The notes beneath the pieces are model-generated. The model worked only from the letters and a program-made list of their open reading frames with translations. It searched no databases and had not been told where the DNA came from. A stretch of DNA of 64,000 bases. Origin: Alistipes sp. (GTDB taxonomy: Bacteria; Bacteroidota; Bacteroidia; Bacteroidales; Rikenellaceae). Made by a program: the position numbers and the translations under genes. This document shows positions 36,835-45,610 of this stretch, in pieces (the stretch's first letter is position 1; every line of letters starts with the position of its first letter). The DNA lies in contig NZ_JAHHQJ010000010.1 of assembly GCF_020026455.1 (NCBI RefSeq), positions 34,605-98,604 on the forward strand, written 5' to 3'.

Positions 36835-38862
36835 TCAGAAAAGTGCTCCCTGCCGTGCGGTTGTCCCCGCCGGGGAGTCGCCTTCGATCATCCGGATGAA
36901 CTCCTCTTCGGAGATGATCCTTATGCCCAGCTTTTCGGCCTTCTTGAGCTTCGCGGGTCCCATCTTGTCGCCCGCCACGAGAAAGTCGACGCTGCCCGAT
37001 ACCGCCGCGAGGTTCCGCCCTCCGTGCGATTCGATCAGCTCCTTCATTTCGTCGCGGCTCCGCGTGAATTTGCCCGAGACCACAAAACTCCGGCCGGCCA
37101 GCACCTCCGAGGCCAGCGTGCGCGCCTCGGCTTCGAATTGCAGCCCCGCGGCGCGCAGGCGGCCGATGATGCGCAGGTTGTCCTCCTGGGCGAAGTATTC
37201 GATGATGGCGTCGGCGATGCGTCCGCCCACCTCGTCGGCCTCGACTAGCTCCTCGCGCGTGGCCCGCATCACGGCATCCAGCGAGCGGAAATGCTCGGCG
37301 AGGTATTTGGCCGTGGTCTCGCCCACGAAGCGGATTCCCAGTCCGAACAGCACGCGCTGGAACGGAACCGCCCTGGAGCGTTCCACCGAGCGGATGATGT
37401 TTTCGGCCGACTTCTCGCCCAGTCGGGGTAGGGGGACCAGCTGCTCGGCCCGCAGGTCGTAGAGGTCCGCCACGTCGCGCACCAGGCCGTTTTCGTAGAG
37501 CAGTTCGACGGTCTCCTCGCCCAGACCCTCGATGTCGAGGGCCTTGCGGCGGATGAAGTGGATGATGCGCCCGATGATCTGGGGCCGGCAGCCGCTCTGG
37601 TTGGGGCAGTAGTGCTTGGCCTCGCCCTCGTAGCGCACCAGCGGCGTCCCGCATTCGGGACATGTGTCGATGTAGTGGAACGGCCGGCTGTCGGCCGGAC
37701 GCTGTGCGAGATCCACGCCGACGATCTTCGGGATGATCTCGCCGCCCTTCTCGACATAGACCGTGTCGCCCGGGCGGATGTCCAGCAGGGTCATCTGCTC
37801 GGCGTTGTGCAGCGTCGCACGCCGCACGGTGGTCCCGGCCAGCAGCACGGGCTCGAGGTTGGCGACGGGGGTGATGGCCCCCGTGCGGCCGACCTGGAAC
37901 GAGACGCCGTCGAGCCGCGTGGCGACCCGTTCGGCCTTGAACTTGTAGGCCACGGCCCACTTGGGTGCCTTGGCCGTGAATCCCAGCTGGCGCCGGATGG
38001 CGAAGTCGTTGACCTTGATCACCACGCCGTCGGTCGGGAAGGGCAGTTGGTGCCGTGCGGTGTCCCAGTATTGGATGAATGCGTCGATCTGGGCGACGCT
38101 GTGGCAGATGCGCGCTGCGTCCGAGACCTTGAATCCCCATTGACGGGCCTTCTCGAGGCTCTCCCAGTGGTTCGTGAAGGGCAGATCGTCGCCCGCCAGC
38201 TGGTAGAGCGTGCAGTCCAGTCCGCGCCGGGCCACCACGGCCGACGACTGCTGCTTGAGCGTCCCGGCGGCGGCGTTGCGGGGGTTGGCGAAGAGCTGCT
38301 CGCCGTTGGCCTCGCGCTCGGCGTTGAGGCGGTCGAACGAGGCGTAGGGCATCAGTATCTCGCCGCGGATTTCGAACTGCCCGGGCCAGTCCGTGCCCCG
38401 CAGGCGCAGGGGCACCGAACGCACGGTGCGGACGTTGGCCGTCACGTCGTCGCCCGCGACGCCGTCGCCGCGCGTCACGGCGCGCACGAGCCGTCCGTGC
38501 TCGTAGGTGAGCGAGATGGCCGTGCCGTCGAATTTCAGTTCGCAGACGTAGTCCGTCGTTCCGGCTTCGCGTTCGATGCGGCCGATGAACTCGTGCAGTT
38601 CGTCCAGCGAGTAGGTGTTGCCCAGCGACAGCATTGCATGGCGGTGCTGCACGGTCCGGAATTCGGTCGTCAGGTCGCTTCCTACGCGCACCGAGGGCGA
38701 GTTGGGGTCGGCATATTCGGGGTGTGCGCGCTCCAGATCCTGGAGTTCGCGCATCATCGCATCGAATTCGAAATCCGAGATCTCGGGGGCATTTTCGACG
38801 TAATATTTGAAGTTATGCTGTTCGAGCTGTCGGCGCAGCTCCTCGATCCGTTCGCGTACCAT
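36835..38862 (-). CDS. ligA: NAD-dependent DNA ligase
   Basis: A 675-residue replicative ligase. Domain order is Ia, the adenylation domain with the adenylated lysine Lys110 in E-L-K-F-D-G, an OB fold, a four-cysteine zinc finger (C-P-E-C with Y-C-P-N-Q-S-G-C near residues 410-430), HhH repeats and a C-terminal BRCT domain starting near 590. All key residues are present and length is normal. It is the promoter-proximal gene of the ligA-dapA pair. A weak -7-like TAACTTTA lies on the reverse strand at 38882-38889. Confidence 0.95.
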   Translation of the reverse strand: MVRERIEELRRQLEQHNFKYYVENAPEISDFEFDAMMRELQDLERAHPEYADPNSPSVRVGSDLTTEFRTVQHRHAMLSLGNTYSLDELHEFIGRIEREAGTTDYVCELKFDGTAISLTYEHGRLVRAVTRGDGVAGDDVTANVRTVRSVPLRLRGTDWPGQFEIRGEILMPYASFDRLNAEREANGEQLFANPRNAAAGTLKQQSSAVVARRGLDCTLYQLAGDDLPFTNHWESLEKARQWGFKVSDAARICHSVAQIDAFIQYWDTARHQLPFPTDGVVIKVNDFAIRRQLGFTAKAPKWAVAYKFKAERVATRLDGVSFQVGRTGAITPVANLEPVLLAGTTVRRATLHNAEQMTLLDIRPGDTVYVEKGGEIIPKIVGVDLAQRPADSRPFHYIDTCPECGTPLVRYEGEAKHYCPNQSGCRPQIIGRIIHFIRRKALDIEGLGEETVELLYENGLVRDVADLYDLRAEQLVPLPRLGEKSAENIIRSVERSRAVPFQRVLFGLGIRFVGETTAKYLAEHFRSLDAVMRATREELVEADEVGGRIADAIIEYFAQEDNLRIIGRLRAAGLQFEAEARTLASEVLAGRSFVVSGKFTRSRDEMKELIESHGGRNLAAVSGSVDFLVAGDKMGPAKLKKAEKLGIRIISEEEFIRMIEGDSPAGTTARQGALF

Positions 38863-39011
38863 AATCCTAAAATAACGTGCGTAAAGTTACATATTTTGTC
38901 CCAACAACGAGTGATTTTGGCGTAAAATCAAAAAAAATGCAAAAAAAAATAGCAGAAGTGGTGCGATATTCAAATTTTGCTTATAATTGCAAAAAATTTC
39001 GAGACACTATC

Positions 39012-39347
39012 ATGATTAAACCGAATATCGCGAAGAAACACATTGCGACGAGTTTTCATAACCTCAGCTCCGAATTGCAGGAGGCTGTAAAAGCGAAATA
39101 TCCGCTGGGATTCACCGATGCGATGATCCGCGTCGACAAACCCAACGGTGATTTTTTCTATGCCGTTCCCTATGATACGGACGAAATTGCCTACATGGTG
39201 AAGATCGACGTGAAGATCGACGACAACTCGCACGACGATGACGACAAGGACTATTACGACGACGAGATCAAGGGAGCCGACGACATTCAGGGCGACGACG
39301 ACAGTTCGGACGCTTCGGACGCTTCGGACGACGACGTGAATATCTGA
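39012..39347 (+). CDS. Small acidic protein of unknown function
   Basis: A 111-residue protein. The ATG at 39012 is chosen over 38877 because the extra 45 codons are AT-rich, Lys-rich and sit in the ligA promoter region. Residues 1-70 look folded (H-N-L-S-S-E-L-Q-E-A-V-K-A-K-Y-P-L-G-F, then R-V-D-K-P-N-G-D-F-F-Y-A-V-P-Y). Residues 75-111 are almost entirely Asp/Glu/Ser with a 9-base repeat encoding S-D-A. It looks like a conserved Bacteroidales hypothetical, but no domain name comes to mind. It is followed after 8 bases by an LRR lipoprotein gene. Confidence 0.7.
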   Translation: MIKPNIAKKHIATSFHNLSSELQEAVKAKYPLGFTDAMIRVDKPNGDFFYAVPYDTDEIAYMVKIDVKIDDNSHDDDDKDYYDDEIKGADDIQGDDDSSDASDASDDDVNI

Positions 39348-39355
39348 CATCGCCT

Positions 39356-39964
39356 ATGGTCCGCGCCCTTCCCGCCCTGCTCCTGCTGTTCGGTACGGCC
39401 TGCGGCCTTGCCGAGGATGAGCGCGACGAGAAGAACAGATACATCCACCTGACATTTTACGACAAGGCCTTCGAGGCCTACTGCCTGAGCGAATTCGACA
39501 TCGATGGCAACGGGTGCATCTCGCGCTACGAGGCGCAGCGTGTCCGCACGATGACGTGTCCCGAGCGGGGTATCGCCTCGCTCTCTGACCTGAAGGAGTT
39601 CCCGCACCTGGAGCGGCTCGACTGCCGGGGCAATGCGCTCACGCAGCTGGATGTCACGCCGACGCGTCTCGAATGGCTCGACTGTTCGGACAACGCCCTT
39701 GTGGCGCTCGACGTGAACGGCCTGCGCGGCCTCGCATACCTCGATTGCGGCGGCAACTCGCTGCCGCGCCTCGACCTGCAGTCGAACGCCTCGCTGGCAA
39801 CGCTCCTGTGTTCGGACAATGCCCTTGCAGGGGTGTTGGACGTGACCTCCTGTGCCTCGGGGCTGCGTGCCGACGTGCGCGGCAACGCCTCCCTTGCCAC
39901 GGTCTACTGCCTTGCGTCGCAAAGCGTCGAATCCGACGGACAGACCCAGCTCGTTCACCCCTGA
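39356..39964 (+). CDS. EF-hand and leucine-rich-repeat lipoprotein
   Basis: A 202-residue exported protein with a lipobox-like F-G-T-A-C (Cys about residue 16). Residues about 48-59 form a canonical 12-residue EF-hand loop, D-I-D-G-N-G-C-I-S-R-Y-E, with Asp1, Asp3, Asn5, Ser9 and Glu12 as predicted calcium ligands. About five short LRRs of the L-x-x-L-D-C-x-x-N-x-L type follow, from residue 80 to 175. It is probably a surface protein that binds a protein or glycan ligand. It follows the acidic protein gene by 8 bases. Confidence 0.75.
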   Translation: MVRALPALLLLFGTACGLAEDERDEKNRYIHLTFYDKAFEAYCLSEFDIDGNGCISRYEAQRVRTMTCPERGIASLSDLKEFPHLERLDCRGNALTQLDVTPTRLEWLDCSDNALVALDVNGLRGLAYLDCGGNSLPRLDLQSNASLATLLCSDNALAGVLDVTSCASGLRADVRGNASLATVYCLASQSVESDGQTQLVHP

Positions 39965-40119
39965 TTCCCGGCGAGAAACGGCCGCCGTGCCGTTGTGCGG
40001 AGATCGCTTCAGGGCGGAGCGGTCCGCTTCGGTGTGCCTTCATTTTCCCGTTTTCGGCAGCAATCCGTCCGAAAAGGACGGATTTTCTTTATAATTTGTT
40101 GAAAAGTCCGGCGCGCAGC

Positions 40120-40151
40120 TTGGGCATTTCGGATAATAATTTGTACCTTTG
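40120..40151 (+). promoter_or_regulatory. Promoter of purA
   Basis: TTG at 40120-40122 is 21 bases upstream of TACCTTTG at 40144-40151. The leader would be about 40 bases. Confidence 0.7.
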
Positions 40152-40196
40152 GATGCAAAAAATGTCTTTTGTAAACATTAAACAGAACCGGATACA

Positions 40197-41462
40197 ATGA
40201 AAAAAGTTGACGTTATCCTCGGCCTGCAATGGGGTGACGAGGGCAAAGGGAAGGTTGTGGACGTGCTGACGCCTCGCTACGAGGTCGTGGCCCGCTTCCA
40301 GGGAGGTCCCAATGCCGGTCACACGTTGGAATTCAACGGCGAGAAATACGTGCTCCGCTCGATTCCTTCGGGCATTTTCCAGGGCGGCAAAACCAACATC
40401 ATCGGCAACGGCGTGGTGATCGACGCGGTACTCTTCCGTGAGGAGGCCGAAGCATTGGCTGCCAGCGGCCACGATCTGACCAAACAGCTCTGCATTTCGA
40501 AGAAGGCCCACCTGATCCTGCCCACGCACCGCATGCTCGACGCTGCGTACGAAGCGGCGAAGGGCAGCGCCAGGATCGGCACGACGGGCAAGGGCATCGG
40601 CCCCACCTATACCGATAAGATAAGCCGCAACGGCATGCGCGTCGGCGATCTGTTGAGCCCCGATTTCGAAAGCATCTACGCCGCGGCCAAGGCGCGCCAC
40701 GAGCAGATCCTGGAAAGTCTGGGCTATAGCTACGACATCACCGAGCTGGAGAAACAGTGGTTCGAGGCGGTGAAATACCTCCGCCGTTTCCACATCATCG
40801 ACAGCGAATATTTCGTCAACGACTGCCTCTCGCAGGACAAGTCGATCCTGGCCGAAGGTGCGCAGGGTACGCTTCTGGACGTGGACTTCGGTTCCTATCC
40901 GTTCGTCACCTCGTCGAACACCGTTTGCGCGGGCGTCTGCACTGGACTGGGTGTGGCTCCGAACCGCATTGGCGAGGTTTTCGGCATTTTCAAGGCCTAT
41001 TGTACGCGCGTGGGCAGCGGACCCTTCCCTACGGAGCTGTTCGACGAGACGGGCGAGCGGCTGTGCGACATCGGCCATGAGTTCGGCGCCGTTACGGGCC
41101 GCCGCCGCCGCTGCGGATGGCTGGACATGGTGGCGCTGAAATATTCGATCATGATCAACGGCGTGACGCAGCTGATCATGATGAAATCCGACGTGATGAA
41201 CGATTTCGACACGATCCGCGTGGCCACGGCCTACGAGATCGACGGGCGCACCACCTCGGAGTTCCCCTACGAAATCTCCGGTGACCTCCGCCCGGTCTAC
41301 ACCGAGTTCGAGGGCTGGAAATGCGACCTGCACCGGTGCAGCAGCTATGACGAGTTCCCCGAGGCGTTCAAACGCTATGTGGAGTTCATCGAGCGGCAGA
41401 CGGGCGTCCCCGTGAAGATCATCTCCGTGGGCCCCGACCGTGGCGAAACGATCATCCGATAA
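40197..41462 (+). CDS. purA: Adenylosuccinate synthetase
   Basis: A 421-residue GTP-dependent ligase of AMP synthesis that joins IMP and aspartate. The N-terminal G-L-Q-W-G-D-E-G-K-G-K P-loop (about residues 9-19) and the catalytic Asp within it are intact, as is G-P-N-A-G-H-T at about 38-44. G-T-T-G-K-G-I-G-P-T-Y is near residue 128. Length is normal. It is monocistronic, with a consensus promoter and a compound terminator at 41470. Confidence 0.96.
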   Translation: MKKVDVILGLQWGDEGKGKVVDVLTPRYEVVARFQGGPNAGHTLEFNGEKYVLRSIPSGIFQGGKTNIIGNGVVIDAVLFREEAEALAASGHDLTKQLCISKKAHLILPTHRMLDAAYEAAKGSARIGTTGKGIGPTYTDKISRNGMRVGDLLSPDFESIYAAAKARHEQILESLGYSYDITELEKQWFEAVKYLRRFHIIDSEYFVNDCLSQDKSILAEGAQGTLLDVDFGSYPFVTSSNTVCAGVCTGLGVAPNRIGEVFGIFKAYCTRVGSGPFPTELFDETGERLCDIGHEFGAVTGRRRRCGWLDMVALKYSIMINGVTQLIMMKSDVMNDFDTIRVATAYEIDGRTTSEFPYEISGDLRPVYTEFEGWKCDLHRCSSYDEFPEAFKRYVEFIERQTGVPVKIISVGPDRGETIIR

Positions 41463-41469
41463 ACAACCG

Positions 41470-41512
41470 CGCATCCCGGCTGCCAGATGGCAGGTTAGGG
41501 ATGCGTTTTTGT
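41470..41512 (+). terminator. Terminator of purA
   Basis: A two-part stem (outer 8 bp 41470-41477 with 41498-41505, inner 41480-41485 with 41488-41493) is followed by a run of T. Confidence 0.82.
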
Positions 41513-41781
41513 CTGATTTCAGTCCCGGCACCGCGGCCTCTGAAGGCGGACGCTTCCGCCCGCATTTTGGGTGATAGCCCGCTTGCGCGGCGACATCTGC
41601 GGATACGGACGGGCCCCGTCGCCCGGGGTGTACCGGGCGACGCACGACCAGGAAGCGCCTTTTGCACCTTGGGCCCCCTCCGGAGATGGGGCGGGAATCA
41701 GCCCCGGAAACGATGCCAAAGGCGGCGTCGCGGACACCGAACAGAAGAAGAACCTACTACTTATAGTAATACTAATTTGAT
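41513..41781. other. Intergenic region upstream of the etf operon
   Basis: No gene is supported. A 9-bp perfect hairpin with a 6-base loop lies at 41618-41641, and a GGGGC/GCCCC pair follows near 41690. The last 40 bases are AT-rich and must carry the etfB promoter, but no exact TAnnTTTG was found. A hairpin leader acting on etfB is possible. Confidence 0.45.
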
Positions 41782-42663
41782 ATGCAACAGCAAAACCTCA
41801 AAATTCTTGTTTTGGCCAAGCAGGTTCCCGATACCCGCAATGTAGGCAAGGACGCGATGACTCCCGAAGGGACGGTCAACCGCGCGGCACTGCCGGCCAT
41901 CTTCAATCCCGAGGACCTCAATGCGCTCGAAGCCGCCCTGCGGCTCAAGGACCGTGTGCCGGGTTCCACGGTTCATATCCTTACGATGGGTCCGCAGCGC
42001 GCCGCCGACATCATCCGCGACGCGATGTTCCGCGGGGCCGACGGCGGCTACCTGCTTTCGGGCCGGGAGTTCGCCGGCTCGGACACGCTGGCCACCTCCT
42101 ATGCGCTTTCGTGTGCGCTGAAGAAAATCGCCCCCGACGTGATCTTCGCAGGCCGTCAGGCCATCGACGGCGACACGGCGCAGGTGGGTCCGCAGGTTGC
42201 CGAAAAGCTCGGCCTTCCGCAGGTGACCTATGCCGAGGAGATTCTCGAAGTTCGGGAGCGGTCGCTGGTCATCAAGCGCCGCCTGGAGCACGGCACGGAG
42301 GTCGTTGTGTGCCCGATTCCGGCCGTTGTGACGGTCAACGCCTCGGCCGCCGAGTGCCGCCCGCGCAACGCCCGGCGTGTGATGAAGTACAAGGGGGCGC
42401 TGTCCGGTTCGGAGATCGCTGCAGCTCCGGATTCACCCGCCGCGCAGCGTGCCGCCGCCAAGGACTACCTCCGCATCGTGGAGTGGGCCGCCGCCGATGT
42501 CGACCCCGATCCCGCACAGCTCGGCCTCCAGGGCTCGCCCACGAAGGTCAAGAAGATCGAGAATGTGGTTTTCGCCGCCAAGGAGGCCAAGAAACTCACC
42601 GCTTCCGACAGCGACATCAATGAACTTATGGTTGAACTCATCGCGAGCCACACGCTCGGTTAA
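41782..42663 (+). CDS. etfB: Electron transfer flavoprotein beta subunit
   Basis: A 293-residue subunit, somewhat longer than typical 250-260-residue EtfB. It has L-A-K-Q-V-P-D-T-R at the start and A-G-R-Q-A-I-D-G-D-T-A-Q-V-G-P near residue 125. The latter is the form I associate with anaerobic, flavin-bifurcating Etf; respiratory ETF-beta differs here. It heads a three-gene unit with etfA and an acyl-CoA dehydrogenase and would shuttle electrons between the dehydrogenase and NADH/ferredoxin or the membrane chain. Confidence 0.9.
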   Translation: MQQQNLKILVLAKQVPDTRNVGKDAMTPEGTVNRAALPAIFNPEDLNALEAALRLKDRVPGSTVHILTMGPQRAADIIRDAMFRGADGGYLLSGREFAGSDTLATSYALSCALKKIAPDVIFAGRQAIDGDTAQVGPQVAEKLGLPQVTYAEEILEVRERSLVIKRRLEHGTEVVVCPIPAVVTVNASAAECRPRNARRVMKYKGALSGSEIAAAPDSPAAQRAAAKDYLRIVEWAAADVDPDPAQLGLQGSPTKVKKIENVVFAAKEAKKLTASDSDINELMVELIASHTLG

Positions 42664-42677
42664 TGCGTTTTTTTGAG

Positions 42678-43697
42678 ATGAACAATATATTCGTATATAT
42701 CGAGATGGAGGGCGGCAAGGTCGCCGACGTGAGTCTCGAACTGCTTACCAAAGGCCGCGAACTGGCCACGACGCTCGGCGTGAAACTCGAAGCCGTCGTC
42801 CTGGGCCACAACCTCGCCGGCATCGACAAGGAACTGTCCCTGTACGGGACCGATACGGTCTGGGTTGCCGACGATCCGATGTTTTCCCCGTTCCGCACGC
42901 TGCCCCATACGGCGGTCATGTGCGGCCTGATCGAGCAGGAGAAGCCCCAGATCGTACTGTTCGGCGCCACGCCCGTGGGTCGCGACTTCGCACCCCGCGT
43001 ATCATCGGCTCTGCACAGCGGACTGACTGCCGACTGCACGCAGCTCGAAATCGGCGACCACAAGGATGCCAAAACGGGCACGGAGTACAAGAACCTTCTC
43101 TACCAGATCCGCCCGGCGTTCGGCGGCAACATCATCGCCACGATCGTCAATCCCGACCACCGTCCGCAGATGGCCACCGTCCGCGAGGGTGTCATGCGCA
43201 AGGAGTACGCCGCGCAGCCCGGTGCTGGCGAGGTCCGGGCGATCGACTGGAAGAAGATGGTCACGGACGCAGACCTTGTGGTGACGATCATCGACCGTCA
43301 GATCGAGGAGCGCAAGATCGACATCAAGGGTGCGGGCATCATCGTTGCCGGCGGCTATGGCATGGGTTCGAAGGAGAATTTCCGCCTGGTGCATGAACTT
43401 GCCGATGTGCTGGGCGGAGAAGTGGGCGCCAGCCGCGCCGCCGTCGATGCGGGCTTCACGGAGCATGCGCGTCAGGTGGGGCAGACGGGTGTCACGGTGC
43501 GTCCGAAACTCTACATCGCCTGCGGCATTTCGGGTCAGATCCAGCACACGGCCGGCATGGACCAGTCGTCGATGGTGATTTCGATCAACTCGGACCCCGA
43601 AGCGCCGATCAACAAGATCGCCGACTACGCCATCACGGGCGACGTCAATGAGATTATCCCCAAGATGATCAAGTACTACAAACAAAATTCAAAGTAA
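42678..43697 (+). CDS. etfA: Electron transfer flavoprotein alpha subunit
   Basis: A 339-residue subunit; the ATG at 42678 (M-N-N-I-F-V-Y-I-E) is preferred over 42663, which overlaps the etfB stop. The C-terminal FAD-binding region carries G-Y-G-M-G-S-K-E-N-F near residue 225, S-R-A-A-V-D-A-G-F near 255, and C-G-I-S-G-Q-I-Q-H near 275. It partners EtfB. Its stop overlaps the acyl-CoA dehydrogenase ATG by one base, implying coupled translation. Confidence 0.93.
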   Translation: MNNIFVYIEMEGGKVADVSLELLTKGRELATTLGVKLEAVVLGHNLAGIDKELSLYGTDTVWVADDPMFSPFRTLPHTAVMCGLIEQEKPQIVLFGATPVGRDFAPRVSSALHSGLTADCTQLEIGDHKDAKTGTEYKNLLYQIRPAFGGNIIATIVNPDHRPQMATVREGVMRKEYAAQPGAGEVRAIDWKKMVTDADLVVTIIDRQIEERKIDIKGAGIIVAGGYGMGSKENFRLVHELADVLGGEVGASRAAVDAGFTEHARQVGQTGVTVRPKLYIACGISGQIQHTAGMDQSSMVISINSDPEAPINKIADYAITGDVNEIIPKMIKYYKQNSK

Positions 43698-45421
43698 TGG
43701 CTAATTTCTTTTCAGATAACAAGGATTTGCAGTTCCACCTCCAGCATCCGCTGATGCGCAAGATCGTGGAACTGAAGGAGCGCGGTTTCGCGGAGAAGGA
43801 CCTTTACGACTATGCGCCGCAGGATTTCGACGACGCGATGGACAACTACCGCCGCGTGCTGGAGATCGTCGGCGAGGTCTGCGGCGAGGTGATCGCCCCC
43901 AATGCCGAGGGTGTGGACCACGAGGGTCCGCGCGTGGTCAACGACCATGTGGAGTATGCTTCGGGTACGGTCGCGAACATGAAGGCCGTTGTGGACGCGG
44001 GTCTGAGCGGCATGACGCTCCCGCGCAAGTACGACGGCCTGAACTTCCCGCTGGTCTGCTTCGTGATGGCCAACGAGATGGTGGCCCGCGCTGATGCCAG
44101 CTTCGAGAACATCTGGGGATTGCAGGACTGCGCCGAGACGCTGAACGAGTTTGCTTCGGAGGAGATCAAGCAGAAGTACCTGCCGTGGGTTTCGGCCGGT
44201 GCGACGTGTGCCATGGATCTCACGGAGCCGGACGCCGGTTCGGACCTCGGGGCCGTGATGCTCAAGGCCACCTGGTCGGAGGAGCGGCAGACGTGGCTGC
44301 TGAACGGAGTGAAACGGTTCATCACCAACGGCGACGGCGAGGTTTCGCTGGTGCTGGCGCGTACCGAAGAGGGTACGGCCGATGCCCGCGGCCTCTCGAT
44401 GCTCGTCTACGACAAGCGCGACGGCGGCGTGAAGGTGCGCCGCATCGAGAACAAGCTCGGCATCAAGGGATCGCCGACGTGCGAGCTGGTCTTCACCAAC
44501 GCCCCGGCGCAGCTGGTCGGCGACCGCAAGATGGGCCTCATCAAGTATGTGATGTCGCTGATGAACGCCGCACGTCTGGGCATCGGGGCCCAGTCGGTGG
44601 GTCTGTGCGAGGCGGCTTACCGCGAGGGGCTGAAGTACGCCCACGAGCGCGAGCAGTTCGGCAAGCCGATCATTCAGTTCGCCGCCGTTTCGGAGATGCT
44701 CTCGAACATGAAGGCCAAGGTGCAGGGCGCGCGTGCGCTGCTCTACGAAACGGCCCGCTTTGTCGAGGTCTACAAGCAGTATGGCCACATCGCCCACGAG
44801 CGTTCGCTCGAAGGGGAGGAGCGCCAGGAGATGAAGTTCTACAACCGCCTTGCCGACGGCTTCACCCCGCTGGTGAAACTCTTCTCGTCGGAGTATGCCA
44901 ACCAGCTGGCCTACGACGCCATCCAGATCCACGGCGGATCGGGTTTCATGAAGGACTATCCCTGCGAGCGCCTCTACCGCGACGCGCGCATCATGAACAT
45001 CTATGAGGGAACCTCGCAGCTGCAGGTCGTTGCGGCGATCAACGCCGTGACGAAGGGCACGTTCCTGGAGCAGATCGGGCGCTATGCCGCCGAAAGCTAT
45101 GCGGAGACCATGTGTCCCGTGGTGACGAAGCTCAAGGATCTGACCGTCAGATTCTCGGAGATGCAGGCCCGGGTCGAGGCCGGCGACAAGGAGGTCGGCG
45201 GATTCAAGGATTTCCATGCCCGCCGCCTAGTGGAGACCGCCGGACACATCATCATCACCTACCTGCTGGCCCGTCAGGCCGGTGAGTCGGAGGAGTATGC
45301 CGCTTCGGCGCGTGTCTACTGCAAACTCGCCGAGGCGAAGATCGCCGAGGCCTATACCTACGTGATGAACTCCACGACGGAGGACGTCGCGCTGTTCAAG
45401 AACGTTGAAACCGAGTTTTAG
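43697..45421 (+). CDS. Acyl-CoA dehydrogenase family protein
   Basis: A 574-residue flavoprotein, larger than the 380-residue short-chain type because of a C-terminal helical extension of about 140 residues (AcylCoA_dh_C-like). The conserved A-M-D-L-T-E-P-D-A-G-S-D segment, the I-K-G-S-P-T segment, and the likely catalytic Glu in N-I-Y-E-G-T-S-Q near residue 438 are present. With EtfAB upstream it would oxidise an acyl-CoA or reduce an enoyl-CoA; the acyl chain is unknown. A strong terminator follows the stop. Confidence 0.92.
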   Translation: MANFFSDNKDLQFHLQHPLMRKIVELKERGFAEKDLYDYAPQDFDDAMDNYRRVLEIVGEVCGEVIAPNAEGVDHEGPRVVNDHVEYASGTVANMKAVVDAGLSGMTLPRKYDGLNFPLVCFVMANEMVARADASFENIWGLQDCAETLNEFASEEIKQKYLPWVSAGATCAMDLTEPDAGSDLGAVMLKATWSEERQTWLLNGVKRFITNGDGEVSLVLARTEEGTADARGLSMLVYDKRDGGVKVRRIENKLGIKGSPTCELVFTNAPAQLVGDRKMGLIKYVMSLMNAARLGIGAQSVGLCEAAYREGLKYAHEREQFGKPIIQFAAVSEMLSNMKAKVQGARALLYETARFVEVYKQYGHIAHERSLEGEERQEMKFYNRLADGFTPLVKLFSSEYANQLAYDAIQIHGGSGFMKDYPCERLYRDARIMNIYEGTSQLQVVAAINAVTKGTFLEQIGRYAAESYAETMCPVVTKLKDLTVRFSEMQARVEAGDKEVGGFKDFHARRLVETAGHIIITYLLARQAGESEEYAASARVYCKLAEAKIAEAYTYVMNSTTEDVALFKNVETEF

Positions 45422-45444
45422 ATCCTCCGGACCGGATACGAAGA

Positions 45445-45488
45445 GGGGGGTGCATTCTGTGAGGAATGCACCCCCCCCCTCCTTTTTT
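45445..45488 (+). terminator. Terminator of the etf operon
   Basis: A 13-bp perfect stem (45445-45457 with 45464-45476), rich in G/C at its base, is followed by a C-tract and TTTTTT. Confidence 0.85.
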
Positions 45489-45529
45489 CGGCGCCTCTCC
45501 CCGCGGGGCGGGCCTTTGCGGGGTGTTTG

Positions 45530-45610
45530 CCGCGCCTTTGCCAGATGTTCTACACCTTTGCCGGGCGTTCTACACCTTTGCGGGCTCTTTATGCACCTTT
45601 GCGGCCTCTT
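45530..45610. repeat. Short tandem repeats running through the glsA stop codon
   Basis: Four or five copies of a roughly 20-21-base unit containing CTACACCTTTGC recur between 45530 and 45610. The last coding copies encode A-K-V-H-K-E-P-A-K-V at the glsA C-terminus, and the stop codon lies in one unit, with further units beyond it. Confidence 0.65.

Noticed and set aside
38877..39011. N-terminal extension of the small acidic protein from an upstream ATG
   Set aside because: The 45 extra codons are AT-rich and overlap the probable ligA promoter; the folded part begins at the ATG at 39012.
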